Shown here: one piece after another, positions 19,614 through 30,999 of the stretch
Layout of the letters: each line of letters opens with the position of its first letter
Numbering within the stretch: position 1 is the stretch's first letter
Source of the DNA: Pyronema omphalodes
Taxonomy: Eukaryota > Ascomycota > Pezizomycetes > Pezizales > Pyronemataceae
Direction of reading: 5' to 3'
NCBI GenBank assembly: GCA_024516155.1
Contig: JAJJXM010000020.1
Coordinates: forward strand, 558,001-622,000
Length of the DNA stretch: 64,000 nt
Notes under the pieces: generated by a model
The model's database searches: none
Seen by the model: only the letters and a program-made list of their open reading frames with translations
What the model was told of the DNA's origin: nothing
Program-made: the position numbers and the translations under genes

Positions 19614-20798
19614 GGTGGTCGTTGGCGACCTCCTACGGGCCGAGATCACGGAGAAACAGCTTAAACGACACAAGAGAAGAAAGGTTTAGTATGCTGGACA
19701 GAGTTGATTAAGTCGGCAGATTGTACAGGTAGCTAGAGCGAGAGATGCGAGGGAGGTAGCTATGTGATATTAAGATGTCGCCGGCATCACGATCAATGCT
19801 TGTTGGCAGCTCCTGCCCCACCACCTTGAGCCGCAACGCCAACAATTCGATCCAAATGGTTACCCGCCCGAAGTAGTACAACAGTGGCACACAGCGCATC
19901 ATACAATGGGTTCAAATTGAACTGGGAGACTGACATGAATAGAAATTTTTTGTTCTTCTTCAAGATTTTGTGGGTATTATAATTAGCCTAACACATCAAC
20001 GCTCATCGAGGGCGTGGGCTGCATAATGAATTTCGTAAACAACGAGTGATGCAAAATGGATAACCCGAATTTTGAGCTTTAAGCTTGAAGAAGCTCATGT
20101 CCTTAAGCCTTTGTTGCTATATGTACAGTGCTTTCAGCCGCAATTATTCTGTCCAAGCAGATAAGTTATCTGAATACAATTGAGCAAATAGCCCCTTCTG
20201 GGATATATCCTTGATAATAAATTCAGGAAAATATGAACTGCATCTCAATAAACTGCAACAAAAATTTATATTCGATTGTTTACGCATACTTGTCGCGATT
20301 ACGCGTAAAGCGTTTATGAATGGCACATGCGCATTAATGTTTCCGATGGCAGTGTAAGGTTACACACGACAGTTACTAGCGCCAAGCTAATCCCTACCTC
20401 TGGAACCAACGCCATCGCGTCCTCTGCCTACAACTTGCGACATCCTCACGAAGCGACGACCCAGCATTTTTACGAGTCTCACCGGTGAAACCGCAGCGAC
20501 GCGTCCGTTACCTATCTTGCGATCACCGTCTCTGCCTTTTACCACTGTCATTAACCCATCTCATTTTCGCCTCGCCACTTCCACCGGCCGACGCCACAAC
20601 AACGATCTTTTGCCGTTAACCACCTCTCTACATATCCGTCGGAATATACCACTATCCCACCTGACTACCTTTCACACGTCAAGCCCAACCTTCCGCTCTT
20701 CACGCCTCGAGAATCCCGACAGTTTTCACCACCTCAGCACACCAGATCCCGCCTCTCATACCCAGTCGTCGCCCGCAACCACTGTCTAACCGCCCACC
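19614..20798. other. Divergent promoter region between YMR1 and YJU2
   Basis: About 1.2 kb between two divergently transcribed genes. 20400-20795 is C-rich and T-rich on the plus strand, as expected for the YJU2 leader. The open frame that crosses 20517-20789 starts without ATG and has biased low-complexity content, so I treat it as leader sequence. Confidence 0.5.
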
Positions 20799-21635
20799 AT
20801 GTCCGAACGTAAAGTTCTCCAGAAGTACTTCCCTCCGGATTTCGATCCCTCGAAGATCACCCGTTCCAAGGCTCCTAAATCCGCCGGTCCCAAGCAACAA
20901 ACCGTTCGTCTCATGGCTCCCTTCTCTATGAAATGCCTTACCTGTGGAGAATTCATCTACAAAGGAAGGAAATTTAATGCGCGCAAGGAGAACTCTATGG
21001 AAAAGTACTACAACATCAGTATCTTCAGATTCTACATCAGGTGTACTCGTTGTTCCTCTGAAATTACCTTTAAGACGGATCCGAAGAATATGGACTACAC
21101 GTGTGAGAAGGGTGCTGTAAGAAATTTCGAACCATGGAGAGAGGAAGGCGGTAAAGAAGAGACAGAGGAAGAGAGGTTAGATAGGATGGAAAGAGAGGAG
21201 GAGGAGTCGGCTATGGAGAGGTTGGAGATTAAAACTTTGGATAGCAAAAGGGAAATGCAGATTGCAGATGCCCTGGATGAAATTCGGACGAGAAACGCAA
21301 GGAATGAAAGGGTAGACGAGGGGGAGATTGTAGGGAAGTTGGTAGAGATTAAGGATGCCGCAACTTTGTTAAGGGAAAAGCAGGAAGCTGAGGATGAGGA
21401 GGCAGCTCGTAAAGCCTTCAGCACGGCGGAGGGAGAGAGGGTTAAGCGAGTTGTGGAAGACGACGCAGCAGTGGGAAACAAGGAAGTTGCTAAGGAAAAG
21501 GGCAAGGCGGCTGTAGTTGTTGAGGAGGGCTTGCCTCAGGTTGAAATCCCTACTTTTAAGAAAACCATTAAGAGAAAGCGGGATCTCGGAGCGGCGCTGG
21601 GAATAAAGAAGGTCAAGAAAGGGCCGTTGGTCTAA
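20799..21635 (+). CDS. YJU2: YJU2/CWC16 (CCDC94) pre-mRNA splicing factor
   Basis: Step-one splicing factor that joins the spliceosome with the Prp19 complex and promotes branching after Prp2 action. Single exon, 278 residues. The N-terminus MSERKVLQKYFPPDFDPSKI is nearly diagnostic for the YJU2/CCDC94 branch. Next come MAPFSMKCLTCGEFIYKGRKFNARKE and FRFYIRCTRCSSEITFKTDP, with paired zinc cysteines C46-x2-C49 and C82-x2-C85. The rest is charged and helical (Glu/Arg/Lys-rich), ending in a basic KRKRDLGAALGIKKVKKG tail that may act as a nuclear signal. Lack of introns contrasts with its role and with the neighbouring genes. Length fits the family (about 280-320). Confidence is high. Confidence 0.96.
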   Translation: MSERKVLQKYFPPDFDPSKITRSKAPKSAGPKQQTVRLMAPFSMKCLTCGEFIYKGRKFNARKENSMEKYYNISIFRFYIRCTRCSSEITFKTDPKNMDYTCEKGAVRNFEPWREEGGKEETEEERLDRMEREEEESAMERLEIKTLDSKREMQIADALDEIRTRNARNERVDEGEIVGKLVEIKDAATLLREKQEAEDEEAARKAFSTAEGERVKRVVEDDAAVGNKEVAKEKGKAAVVVEEGLPQVEIPTFKKTIKRKRDLGAALGIKKVKKGPLV

Positions 21636-24600
21636 AATATGCATATTGATGTGCTTTCCTGGAGCTTTTTTTTGTTGGCGTTTTCCTTGTTTCTACTGGG
21701 CGTTTTGTATTTTTGTTAAAGGATGATTGTTCTTTCTTGGGCCATATACTAAGTAATAACTCCATATTCTTCGCCATAAGCTGGGCCACGAATCTCAATC
21801 TCTCTTCAACTTTTTCTCGGAATACGCTGTAATAGACCCGAACACTCCCCGTAGATTTCATTGGCGTCTTTCCTATTGCGATTTACAGTTAAACGCAGCC
21901 ATAAACTTTTCCAGTTTTCTTTACTAAAATCGTAACATAAAAATTCAATAAACTTTCCGCACAGAAGTAATCCGTCTGGCCTATGAGATGCCCCACTTTT
22001 CCTTATATGAACCAACTGCAATCCTAGATAGCTACAGTAGTACCGGTACCAAATAGTAATATAATACTGAAGTAATAACTTTACCTCAGGTCTGTCCATT
22101 CTTTACTCCAGGCTTCAGGCTTCAGGCTCCAGCATAATCTTGAACCTCAAAACCTGAAAACCACTGCACCCAACTCCCGACTCCCTAGTACATCCAGACT
22201 TACCTTATCCATATTTCCCATCTTAATAACCAAAATTAATCATAAATAAACTACAAAACCTTCCAGTGACTCCTAACCCTATACATATACTAACAAAGTG
22301 ATTCCCAAGCTCTAATTGCGCTCTGCCAGTTTCCTCAGATGACAGATAATATGCGTTCTACAGTTACATGGCAGCTAGCTGATATTTTAGGTTCCCGTGG
22401 TGGATCGGGTATCTATATCTGTTAAAAGGTGCTTAGTTCACTGTGTAATGGAGGTGGATGTTGATGCGGCATGCACTATATGCATGGCCTATATGTAGCT
22501 TCTCTCGCTGTACTCGTTCAAATACAATCAATCAACTCTTTGTGTATGTCCACCTCCACATTTTCTTCTCTCATCGCTGCGCTCTTCAACAATATCCATA
22601 TCCGTATCCCCGCCAACCGGGGAGTCTAGTATTCACCGTGCCATGATATGGTTTATTTATACCTACCGAGCTACCGAGCCATAGATCCTCAGCCCTACCA
22701 ACTACCCCCTTGCTCTGTCTTGTCTTGTCTTGTATTGCCCCGTCTTGCCCTGTCTTGTCTTTCCATGTCTTCTTCAGCCCTATGGTGCAACCGGGGAACC
22801 GGGGAAAGGGGGTGGTGGTAGTGCAACATCAACGTGACCGGCCACCTCTGCTCCGACTGTGCTCCGGATCCGGTCCGGGGGATTATAGCTCGCTGCTCGC
22901 TGGTGGCTGCCGAAAGTTACCGAGATCGCTCGTTCTATGTATAGTGCTGCTACTGAAGTCAGAATATTCCCATACCCCGGATTTCGGGAGATCGTTGTAG
23001 TGATGAGGTAAGTGTCAGCCTTATGGACTGTATCCAATCTGCATTTCCGCTGGACTAGCACCATATGTATATCGTTGAAAGGTTTCAACCCCCCCCCCCC
23101 CCCCGGACCCTCCTACGGGCCCTTATCCTGATCCTGATAACTTTGTAGGGCTTGCTATGATGTACCCAATTGGCTTGAAATTTGATCAACTTTGGTATTT
23201 CGGCTCGGTTCACCTTTAAGCTTAACGGAAATCAAGGTGAGATGTTAGGTCTATTGCAGCAAGACCGCACTACAATACACATACAATGGAAGAATAGAGG
23301 AGCCCCACCATACCATACCATACCATACGAAAAAAATACCAGAAACTGGAAACCTAGTTCTAACTTCCTGGAACGCAGAATGTTCAGTGCAAAGCAGCAA
23401 AAAATTCCGAAACTGACGGGGAAATTTCTATATATAGGGTCTTGTGGTTACACAATAGATTTGGACTTTAAACTTGGAGTTCTGCTCTACGGAAATTGAA
23501 ATCACAGGTGCAGGCCAGGTACGTGAACGCAAAATAAAACTAATCAGTCTATATATGGCTACATAAGAGTCTTATGACACGATAATAGATATCCTTTTTG
23601 ATATAAAAAATACATGTATAGTTGAAGTTTAAACGAACAATGCCTCCTCTAAAGACTAAGGAATACACTGCCAGAGAAGGAAATTGTAGAGGAATATTGA
23701 GGAATCAAAAATCAAAAATCAGGAATGTTCGTGATTTTTTTGTGAGATGTTTGGTTGTTTGTCTTGTCTTGTATTCATGAAATCATGGGCTAATATGATT
23801 ATGATGACAGGCTGGGTTCTCATTGCCCCTCTTTGAAAAGAGTAGCAATCCTCCGTTCCCGTTTCTGATATACCAATGATTCAACGATCCTGAAAAATAC
23901 AATACCAATAATAACAACAACAGAAATCACCACTGCAAGATATCCCTAAAAAAAAACACAATGATGGTTCATTTCCCCCCGTTTATTATAGCATTTCTAG
24001 TATGCACGCACCACATATCAACATGAAATTGCATAAGTACACCCCTTGACCTCGAATTGTTGCACCAAGAAACTACAGCGTGTTTTTACCTGCGAAAATA
24101 GGACAAAATCTGTGGTTCTAGTGTAATGACACGTACATGTTGTTGGAGTTCTAAGGTCTAAAGATCTGTATGGTGTTTGTTTTTTATTTCACTTTCCAGC
24201 CTTGGTTTCCACTTCCATGGCTTGGTTCCTTCTGTTCCTTTTGTACCCGTGTTTTGGTTCCCTTGGTTCCCTTCTTGACTTGTTTGATTCCCCTGGTTCT
24301 TTTGTTTCCCAGATTCCTTTTGTTCCTGGGACATGCTCTCCTTGGTTCTCCAGGTTCGCTCATCATCGCTATTGGCATCAATTGGCAGGTTTTGGTCATT
24401 TCCTTCTATCCTCTTATCCTCTTATTGCTGCAACTGGTTGCCGAATTAAAGTTATAATTCACGTTCGAGGATCTTGTCTTGTATGATGGTCTATCGTGGT
24501 AACAACCAAGGTTCTTCTCTCCCTTTGGACTATCGCTTGACTATCGCAGGTAGGACTATCATTGGACCATCTCTGGACTACCCACCTATCGCGGCCTCGC

Positions 24601-26200
24601 AGCCCCCAGCTACCTTCTACAACTACCTACGTACAAGAAATTATTTATCATCCTAAACATACAGCCACCATAGATACCATGGTATCTGATAACATTTTAT
24701 GGGGGTTGATAACCATAGCGCTAAGAAACTTTTTTTTTCTTTGCTTTTAAAAATCGGATGGAAACCCGAGATGCGATTTCCGGTATGAGGTTTAGGTTAC
24801 AGCAACATATGCTGGGATGTTTGGAGTTTCTCCGTGTTGCGAGGATGCGACTTGCGGGGATTTTAAAGGGGGCCTGAGGGTGGGAGTTTGGAGGGAGGGA
24901 GAGGGGGAGGGAGGTAGTTGATCATGATGGACGATATGGTATGGACTGCAGATAGAGCTCGTATCTATGGTGGATTGTCTTACCGTGTGGGGGATTGTGG
25001 GGGATATTTTGTGGGGGAGGTTGCCTTAGGAAAGGTTGCAACTTGCTGGAGCCTTGGGAGGGAGATATGGACTTGACTTTTCCTGTACAGTCGTACTTTG
25101 AATCTCACCATACCTTGAAGGTTTCTGTGGCGATATATGTACCAGACTTATAAGAGTGCTTTGCTTTGCTTTGCGTTGCATTGCTTTGCCACACAACACA
25201 GTCACACCCGTATCCAGCGAGCTGAGAAAGATATGGCTGGTTTGGTAAGTTTCGTCAGTGCGCGGCGTCGGCGTCGTAGGGAAGCATCCTGAATTCCTGG
25301 GCGTGGGGAGATGTGCGGGCATTCCTGGTGGGGATGCTTACAACTCCAAATCAAGTGAAGTTCTGTTCAAGCCCGGCGGAGAAATTATGTACGTGCTCAT
25401 AGGTGCGCTACTTCCACACGGCAGGTGGCTTCCTGGGCTCCCTGGGCCACGGCGAAGGGAGCACGGCAACCAATCCGATTTCCTGTGGGATCATGCTTAC
25501 CCAAAGGAATGAGGCTAACTGAAAATAGAAGGCCAAGAAAAGACTAGTGGCGTAGATTATCCGCTGTGCTGAGCGCTGTTGAAGACTGAGAGGTGAGGGG
25601 TATAGCCATACTGTACCTATGTACAGGTGCATATCATAACAGACGGTGAGAGGCGGAGGAGGAAGAGGGAAAGAGTATGATGAGAGTTATGCACTTGGAT
25701 GCATATAAGCAGAAGCAGAATTGTAGATTACAATACAACTTCAGCAATATAATCCAATTTTCGATAAAAACGTGCTGAATATCAGAAATTAAAAGGAAGG
25801 AAGGATTGTTGAGTTGAGTGTTGAGAAAGCAACAGCCTCATTTTCATCCCGTATCTTCACCACGTTCCATCCAACTCTCTGCTTTCCTCATCCCACTCTC
25901 TTTTATCCGGCCAGTGCCGTGTGTGGCATCCATTGGCATTCCACACATTCTCTGCCCTCTGCCTTCGACTGGCTTCGTCGCAACAGCCTGACTGGGGGCA
26001 AGTGCGTCAGTGGCTCTCCCATTTTAGAGTCGACAGGGAGTACAAGCCTTAGATCGATACCAAAGTGGGGTTGGCTGATAGCTGCCCCTCCATGCTCCAT
26101 GTCCATGCTCCATGTTCCAGAAGCTAAATGCAACGATCCATAGAGACCAACCAGCAGCAGGACACCAACGTCAGTCAGCCCAGGCAAACAGAGAAAGGAC
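21636..26200. other. Gene-poor 4.6-kb intergenic region with simple repeats
   Basis: I find no convincing gene. Content: TGTCTTG/TCTTG-type repeats at 22712-22775, a C16 run at 23089-23104, a CCATA pentamer array at 23307-23332, degenerate GGTTCC/CCTTTTG repeats at 24200-24350, a G-rich run at 24880-24925 and a TTTGC array at 25157-25190. Open frames here are short, mostly lack ATG starts and resemble no family I recognise. The distal part is upstream regulatory DNA of pyruvate kinase. Confidence 0.5.
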
Positions 26201-26211
26201 GCGACTGACCG

Positions 26212-26342
26212 TATTTTTCACAAGAGCCCCTCATCCCGTCTTTCTACTTATCACCTCCATTTCCCCACTCCCGTCGCCCTTCTCCTTCCTTCAACTGAAG
26301 AATTACTATCCCATCTTCAACAAAAACATCACCAAAGACATC
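26212..26342 (+). promoter_or_regulatory. Pyrimidine-rich leader of the pyruvate kinase gene
   Basis: C/T-dominated tract (26220-26295) ends about 45 bases before the start codon and is followed by an AC-rich leader reading ACATCACCAAAGACATC just before ATG. CT-rich tracts next to the transcription start are a known feature of highly expressed fungal glycolytic genes. The exact start site is not determined. Confidence 0.5.
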
Positions 26343-28346
26343 ATGGCCCACATCAGAAACGACGAGAGTGTGAGCACTCACTACGAGTGGTTGAGCAGGC
26401 TCAGCATCGACACTCGTCCCAAGAACAACTACAGACGTACTTCTATCATCTGTACTATTGGTATGTACTCGGATTGCGGTGAGATTGTGTGAGGTGGTGT
26501 TCTGACTTTCTATAGGACCCAAGACCAACTCTGTTGAGATGATCAACAAGTTGAGAACCGGTATGGATTCATCTGGCTGGTGACAGTTGTATTGTGATGG
26601 GGAGGGGAGATTGTAGTACTAACGAGAGTGGAAATTCAGCTGGTCTTAACATTGTCCGTATGAACTTCTCTCACGGATCTTACGAGGTATGTTAAACATT
26701 GTTTTTGCGTTGCCCGCTTTGGGGTCCCTAGGGCACTTTTTTGCACAACCGTTTGCAGCACACCCCCCCCCCCCCCAACTCCACGTTGTTGCTAGGGACA
26801 CTTGCGGTTTCCCACTGTTACTGACGGGTCTCTCCAAATAGTACCACCAGTCCGTTATCGACAATGCTCGCGCCGCCGAGAAGGCCCAGGCCGGACGTCC
26901 TGTCGCTATCGCCCTCGACACCAAGGGACCTGAGATCCGTACTGGACTCACCAAGGGAGAGCAGGACTTCCCCATTGCCCCCGGTGAGATCCTCACCATC
27001 ACCACCGATGAGGCCTACGCCACCGAGTGCGACAACAAGACCATGTACGTCCCAAAAACACCCGTTACCCGCGGTCAAAACTAACCACACCACAGGTACG
27101 TCGACTACAAGAACATCACCAAGGTCATCGAGCCCGGCCGTATCATCTACGTTGACGACGGTGTCCTCTCCTTCGAGGTTGAGAAGATTGTCGATGAGCA
27201 GACTATCCAGGCTCGTTGCTTGAACCACGGAAAGATCTCTTCCCGCAAGGGAGTCAACCTTCCCAAGACCGATGTCGACCTTCCCCCTCTCTCTGAGAAG
27301 GACAAGGCCGACTTGCGCTTCGGAGTCAAGAACGGTGTCGACATGGTCTTTGCCTCTTTCATCCGTCAGGGATCTGACATCACCGCTATCCGTGAGGTTC
27401 TCGGAGAGGATGGAAAGGACATCCAGATTATCGCCAAGATTGAGAACCAGCAGGGAGTCAACAACTTTGACGAGATTCTTAAGCTCACTGACGGAGTCAT
27501 GGTTGCCCGTGGAGATCTTGGAATTGAGATCCCCCCCGCTCAGGTCTTCATTGCTCAGAAGATGATGATCGCCAAGTGCAACCTCGCTGGAAAGCCCATC
27601 ATTTGCGCTACCCAGATGCTCGAGTCTATGACCTACAACCCCCGCCCCACCCGTGCTGAGGTTTCTGATGTTGGAAACGCCGTTCTTGACGGAGCCGACT
27701 GTGTCATGTTGTCCGGAGAGACCGCCAAGGGTAACTACCCCATTGAGTCCGTCAGCATCATGCACGAGACTTGTTTGTTGGCCGAGACTGCCATTCCCTA
27801 CGCTCCTCTCCACAACGAGCTCCGCTCCTTGACTCCTCGCCCTACCGACACCGCGGAGACCTGCGCCATTGCAGCTGTTAGTGCCAGTTTGGAACAGCGC
27901 GCTGGAGCCATCATTGTGTTGTCGACCTCGTGAGTGAAGCTCTTCTTCGGTGTATAAATCCCCCGCTAATAAAGCTGTAGCGGATCGACTGCACGTCTCA
28001 TCTCCAAGTACCGCCCTACCTGCCCGATCATTATGATCACCCGTTCCGCCGCCGCTGCCAGATACTCCCACTTGTCGCGTGGAGTCTACCCCTTCCACTA
28101 CCCTGAGCCTAAGCCCGACTTCAACCAGGTTAGCTGGCAGGAGGACGTTGACAAGCGTCTCAAGTGGGGTATGCAGAAGGCTATTGAGCTTGGTGTTCTC
28201 ACTAAGGGTGAGACCGTAATTGCCGTCCAGGGATGGCGTGGAGGACTTGGACACACCAACACGTGAGTTTCCCCACCTGCTGATATGAGGACCGTCTCTG
28301 CATAGTCTCCGCTTGCTCCCTCCGCAGTTCAAGCATCTGTGGTTAG
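26343..28346 (+). CDS. PYK1: Pyruvate kinase
   Basis: Converts phosphoenolpyruvate and ADP to pyruvate and ATP, the last step of glycolysis, in the cytosol. Exons: 26343-26460, 26516-26560, 26640-26686, 26842-27044, 27096-27929, 27981-28262 and a short last exon 28328-28346; 515 residues, normal for fungi. Motifs: [41 protein letters not shown], the [11 protein letters not shown] signature, [22 protein letters not shown] and [12 protein letters not shown], ending with [12 protein letters not shown]. Introns cluster at the 5' end, as usual for fungal glycolytic genes. Codon use is strongly biased (many C-ending codons but GGA for Gly), consistent with high expression. The last intron has two possible acceptors: 28327 (strong pyrimidine tract, five more residues, chosen because it gives family length) and 28305 (open to 28657, giving 626 residues). 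Confidence 0.95.
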
Positions 28347-29548
28347 AGCAAGATACCCTGGGGACGATACAGATTGGCCGCAAGAACTTTTCATTACTGG
28401 AGGGAGCAAGCCTTGAAACAAAGACTTGCAGGATATTCCGAATATTGGTGAAAGATCTCTCCAAGGAACTGACCATTAAACAGTATGCGCATCATGTTTG
28501 CGTCATGATGGTTATAGTATGTACATCCTTACCGAGAGAGACCAGCCCACCATCTAAACGGCCTCTACGGGCAACAATATGGCCCATAATACAACAAAAA
28601 CGGTTTAATGATGCACAAGAAAAAGTCGAGTTTCAACAGGGCAATTTTGTTTGGTAATGCGCGGTTTGGTTTTTTTTTCTTTTCGTTTTGTTTTGTTTAG
28701 GTTCATGGTTTTTTTTTTGCGGGGTGCGGTAATACCAATAGATCAGGGTTGATTATTTGCACTTGTGGTTCTCGTGATTTGTGATTTGTTGCTTGAGTCG
28801 CCGCTAGTGAGATGATTATATGTGATACCTCGTGATGTCAATGCTCCGGTAAGGTCTTGACCGCTGTTGGATTACCAAAGCTCTATGGAATCATTCGGTG
28901 TATAATTGATGTTGCTCGTGACATTTACCACATGACAGAGAGCTGCTGTGCGGTGTCTTTTGGTTTTAATTCGACTTGTGACGATGAAAATGAATGTAGA
29001 TGAGTAGAGTACGCAGCAACCAGTTATCTATCTTCATGGTCATCACTCGATCACTTGCCCCCCTCACCAACAACAAGGACATGACTAATATCATCTAAAG
29101 CTTGAAGAAACCCTTTAAACTGCCACAGTTAATAAAATACTCCATTTATGTATGTACCTTAAAACCAAGCCTGAATACGATCATCACTTTTTTTTTTTCT
29201 TGACCCTCAGAAAAATAAAACTCTTAACATAACTTCTTATTCTTATTCTATAAACCACTTTCCTTTCCTTTTTCTGGGTTTAGACCCGTAGCTGCTTTAG
29301 GCCCGTAGATGATCTGGAGTTGTCTATGTAGTAGGATTTTTGTTTTTGTTTTTTTGTTTTTGGTTTTTTGTTTTTGTTTTTTTTTTTTTGTGTTTTTTTT
29401 TGCTGGATTAGATTGGATTAGATTATATTATATTTCTAATCCTGTGTGGTTGATGTTGGGAATTGGATAAGGAGATGGATATGGTATATGGATATGGATA
29501 TATAATATTACTGGTTTGGTATAAACGAGCGATACTTGGAAATTTGGG
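28347..29548. other. 3' region of pyruvate kinase and gene-free DNA
   Basis: Presumed 3' untranslated sequence, then AT-rich DNA with a T/G-rich homopolymer tract (29336-29402, repeats of TTTTTG). No gene recognised. An open frame to 28657 is discussed under the pyruvate kinase end. Confidence 0.45.
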
Positions 29549-29710
29549 TATATTGGTATATTGGTATATTGGTATATTGGTATATTGGTATATTGGTATA
29601 TTGGTATATTGGTATATTGGTATATTGGTATATTGGTATATTAGTATATTGGTATATTAGTATATTGGTATATTGGTATATTGGTATATTGGTATATTGG
29701 TATATTGGTA
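29549..29710. repeat. 8-bp minisatellite (TATTGGTA)n, about 20 copies
   Basis: Continuous array of TATTGGTA with two TATTAGTA variants near 29640-29660. It lies 24 bp upstream of the direct repeat that borders the inverted-repeat element at 29831. Eight is not a multiple of three, so open frames across it are repeat artefacts. Confidence 0.95.
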
Positions 29711-29734
29711 AGTAACTAATTCCAATTTCCAAAT

Positions 29735-30667
29735 GTTCTGGAAAAAAAGATATTCCGACGTAATTAACACCATTTATTAAAGAAAGTATCCATCCCATAC
29801 TATCCATCACATACTATCCTTAACCTCTGACAGACCTCCCAACCGTATAGCCAGTTTACCGGGTAAAATCGTAAACCAGGTAAACTGAACTGACAATTCA
29901 CAGTTAGTTGGTGCAGTTTTGGTGTCCCGGATGAACAGTTGGTTCAGTTTTGAGGGGTCCATAGAACCAGGTAACTGCAGTGCACTGATTAAACGGACTC
30001 GGCAAATACAAAGCAGTTTAACCGCATCGGGAACCAGTGCATGCAGGAATAAATACTGTATTCAACGTCGTTTGAACCCACCGGTGGCCGAGCCTGCCAG
30101 TATCTCAACCCTCCTCATTTCACCAGCTTCTGGTAACCAGATTTCCTAGCCTTGACAAAATGGTGGTGAACATTCCCTCAGTTCTCGCGATGACTGCCAC
30201 GTCTGGGCTGCTGTTTTCCAAATGCAAGCGGATCATTATATTGGACCGCCATTCGATGCAGGCAGATGCTCTGGAGGCCATTGAGGGGCTCAAGAGCTTC
30301 AATCGTCGACGGCAGTTGTGATTTCTTGGGACCAAATTAGGATAGAATTTTGTTTTATATGTACTGAATAAAATTTTTGCCCCTTCATAAACCAGTTCCC
30401 CTGGACAAACCTCAACAGTTCACCTGGGTTGCCAAGCCTTGCATTCAGTTAACTGGTTTTCACAGTTTAACCAGTTTGTATTACTGACAGTAAACTGAAC
30501 TGGGTCGCCGTGCAGTTCTCATATTTCAACAGTCCGTACAGTCCGTTTTGGTCGTCATTTTGAACTGGTTTGTATGACTGGGAGGTCTGCGTTCTGGAAA
30601 AAAGACATTCCGACATAACACTATTCATTAAAGAAAGTATCCATCCCAAACTATCCCTAACCTCTGA
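29735..30667. mobile_element. Inverted-repeat element between two direct repeats
   Basis: 29831-30589 starts CAGACCTCCCA and ends TGGGAGGTCTG, perfect 11-bp inverted termini. Complementarity continues, with differences that are mostly transitions, through a CCAGTTT block. Subterminal regions are full of CCAGTTT/AACTGG motifs in both orientations, as in non-autonomous hAT-like or MITE elements. A related direct repeat lies on each side: left 29735-29830 and right 30591-30667, both running from GTTCTGGAAAAAA through AAAGAAAGTATCCATCCCA to AACCTCTGA. The left copy has an extra 14-bp internal duplication. The interior has only short open frames and no recognisable transposase. Confidence 0.6.
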
Positions 30668-30893
30668 ACTCCAACTTTCAACTTCTAACTTCTAGCTTCC
30701 AGCTTCCAAAATCAATCAAAAGGATCAAAAAGATCATAAAGATCAATAAAAAATAAGCCCAGACACTAACACTAACACTGACACCTAACAACCACTGCAG
30801 GATAAGGTTCAAATTCAAGTTTAGGATCAAGATCAGGTTCAGGTTTAGGCTTGGGTTTTGCGTTTTGGGTTTTGGGTTTTCATGACTTCGTCT

Positions 30894-30999
30894 TTGGATT
30901 TGGATTTGGAGTTAGAGATAGGGCTAGAGCTGGAGTTGGAGTTGGATTTGGAGTTGGAGTTGGAGTTGGAGTTAGAGCTGGAGTTGGAGTTGGAGTGGG
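30894..30999. repeat. Hexanucleotide (GTTGGA)n microsatellite
   Basis: About 17 imperfect copies of GTTGGA with ATTTGGA and GTTAGAGCTGGA variants. It encodes Leu-Glu repeats in one frame and Asn-Ser repeats on the other strand; both are artefacts. Confidence 0.9.

Noticed and set aside
20517..20789. 90-codon frame just upstream of YJU2
   Set aside because: Starts without ATG, is compositionally biased (Ser/Thr/Pro/His) and ends at the YJU2 leader; most likely untranslated leader.
26818..28476. 552-codon open frame on the minus strand opposite pyruvate kinase
   Set aside because: It is antisense to a well-supported gene with strong C-ending codon bias, which removes stops on the opposite strand. 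It also runs through the pyruvate kinase introns.
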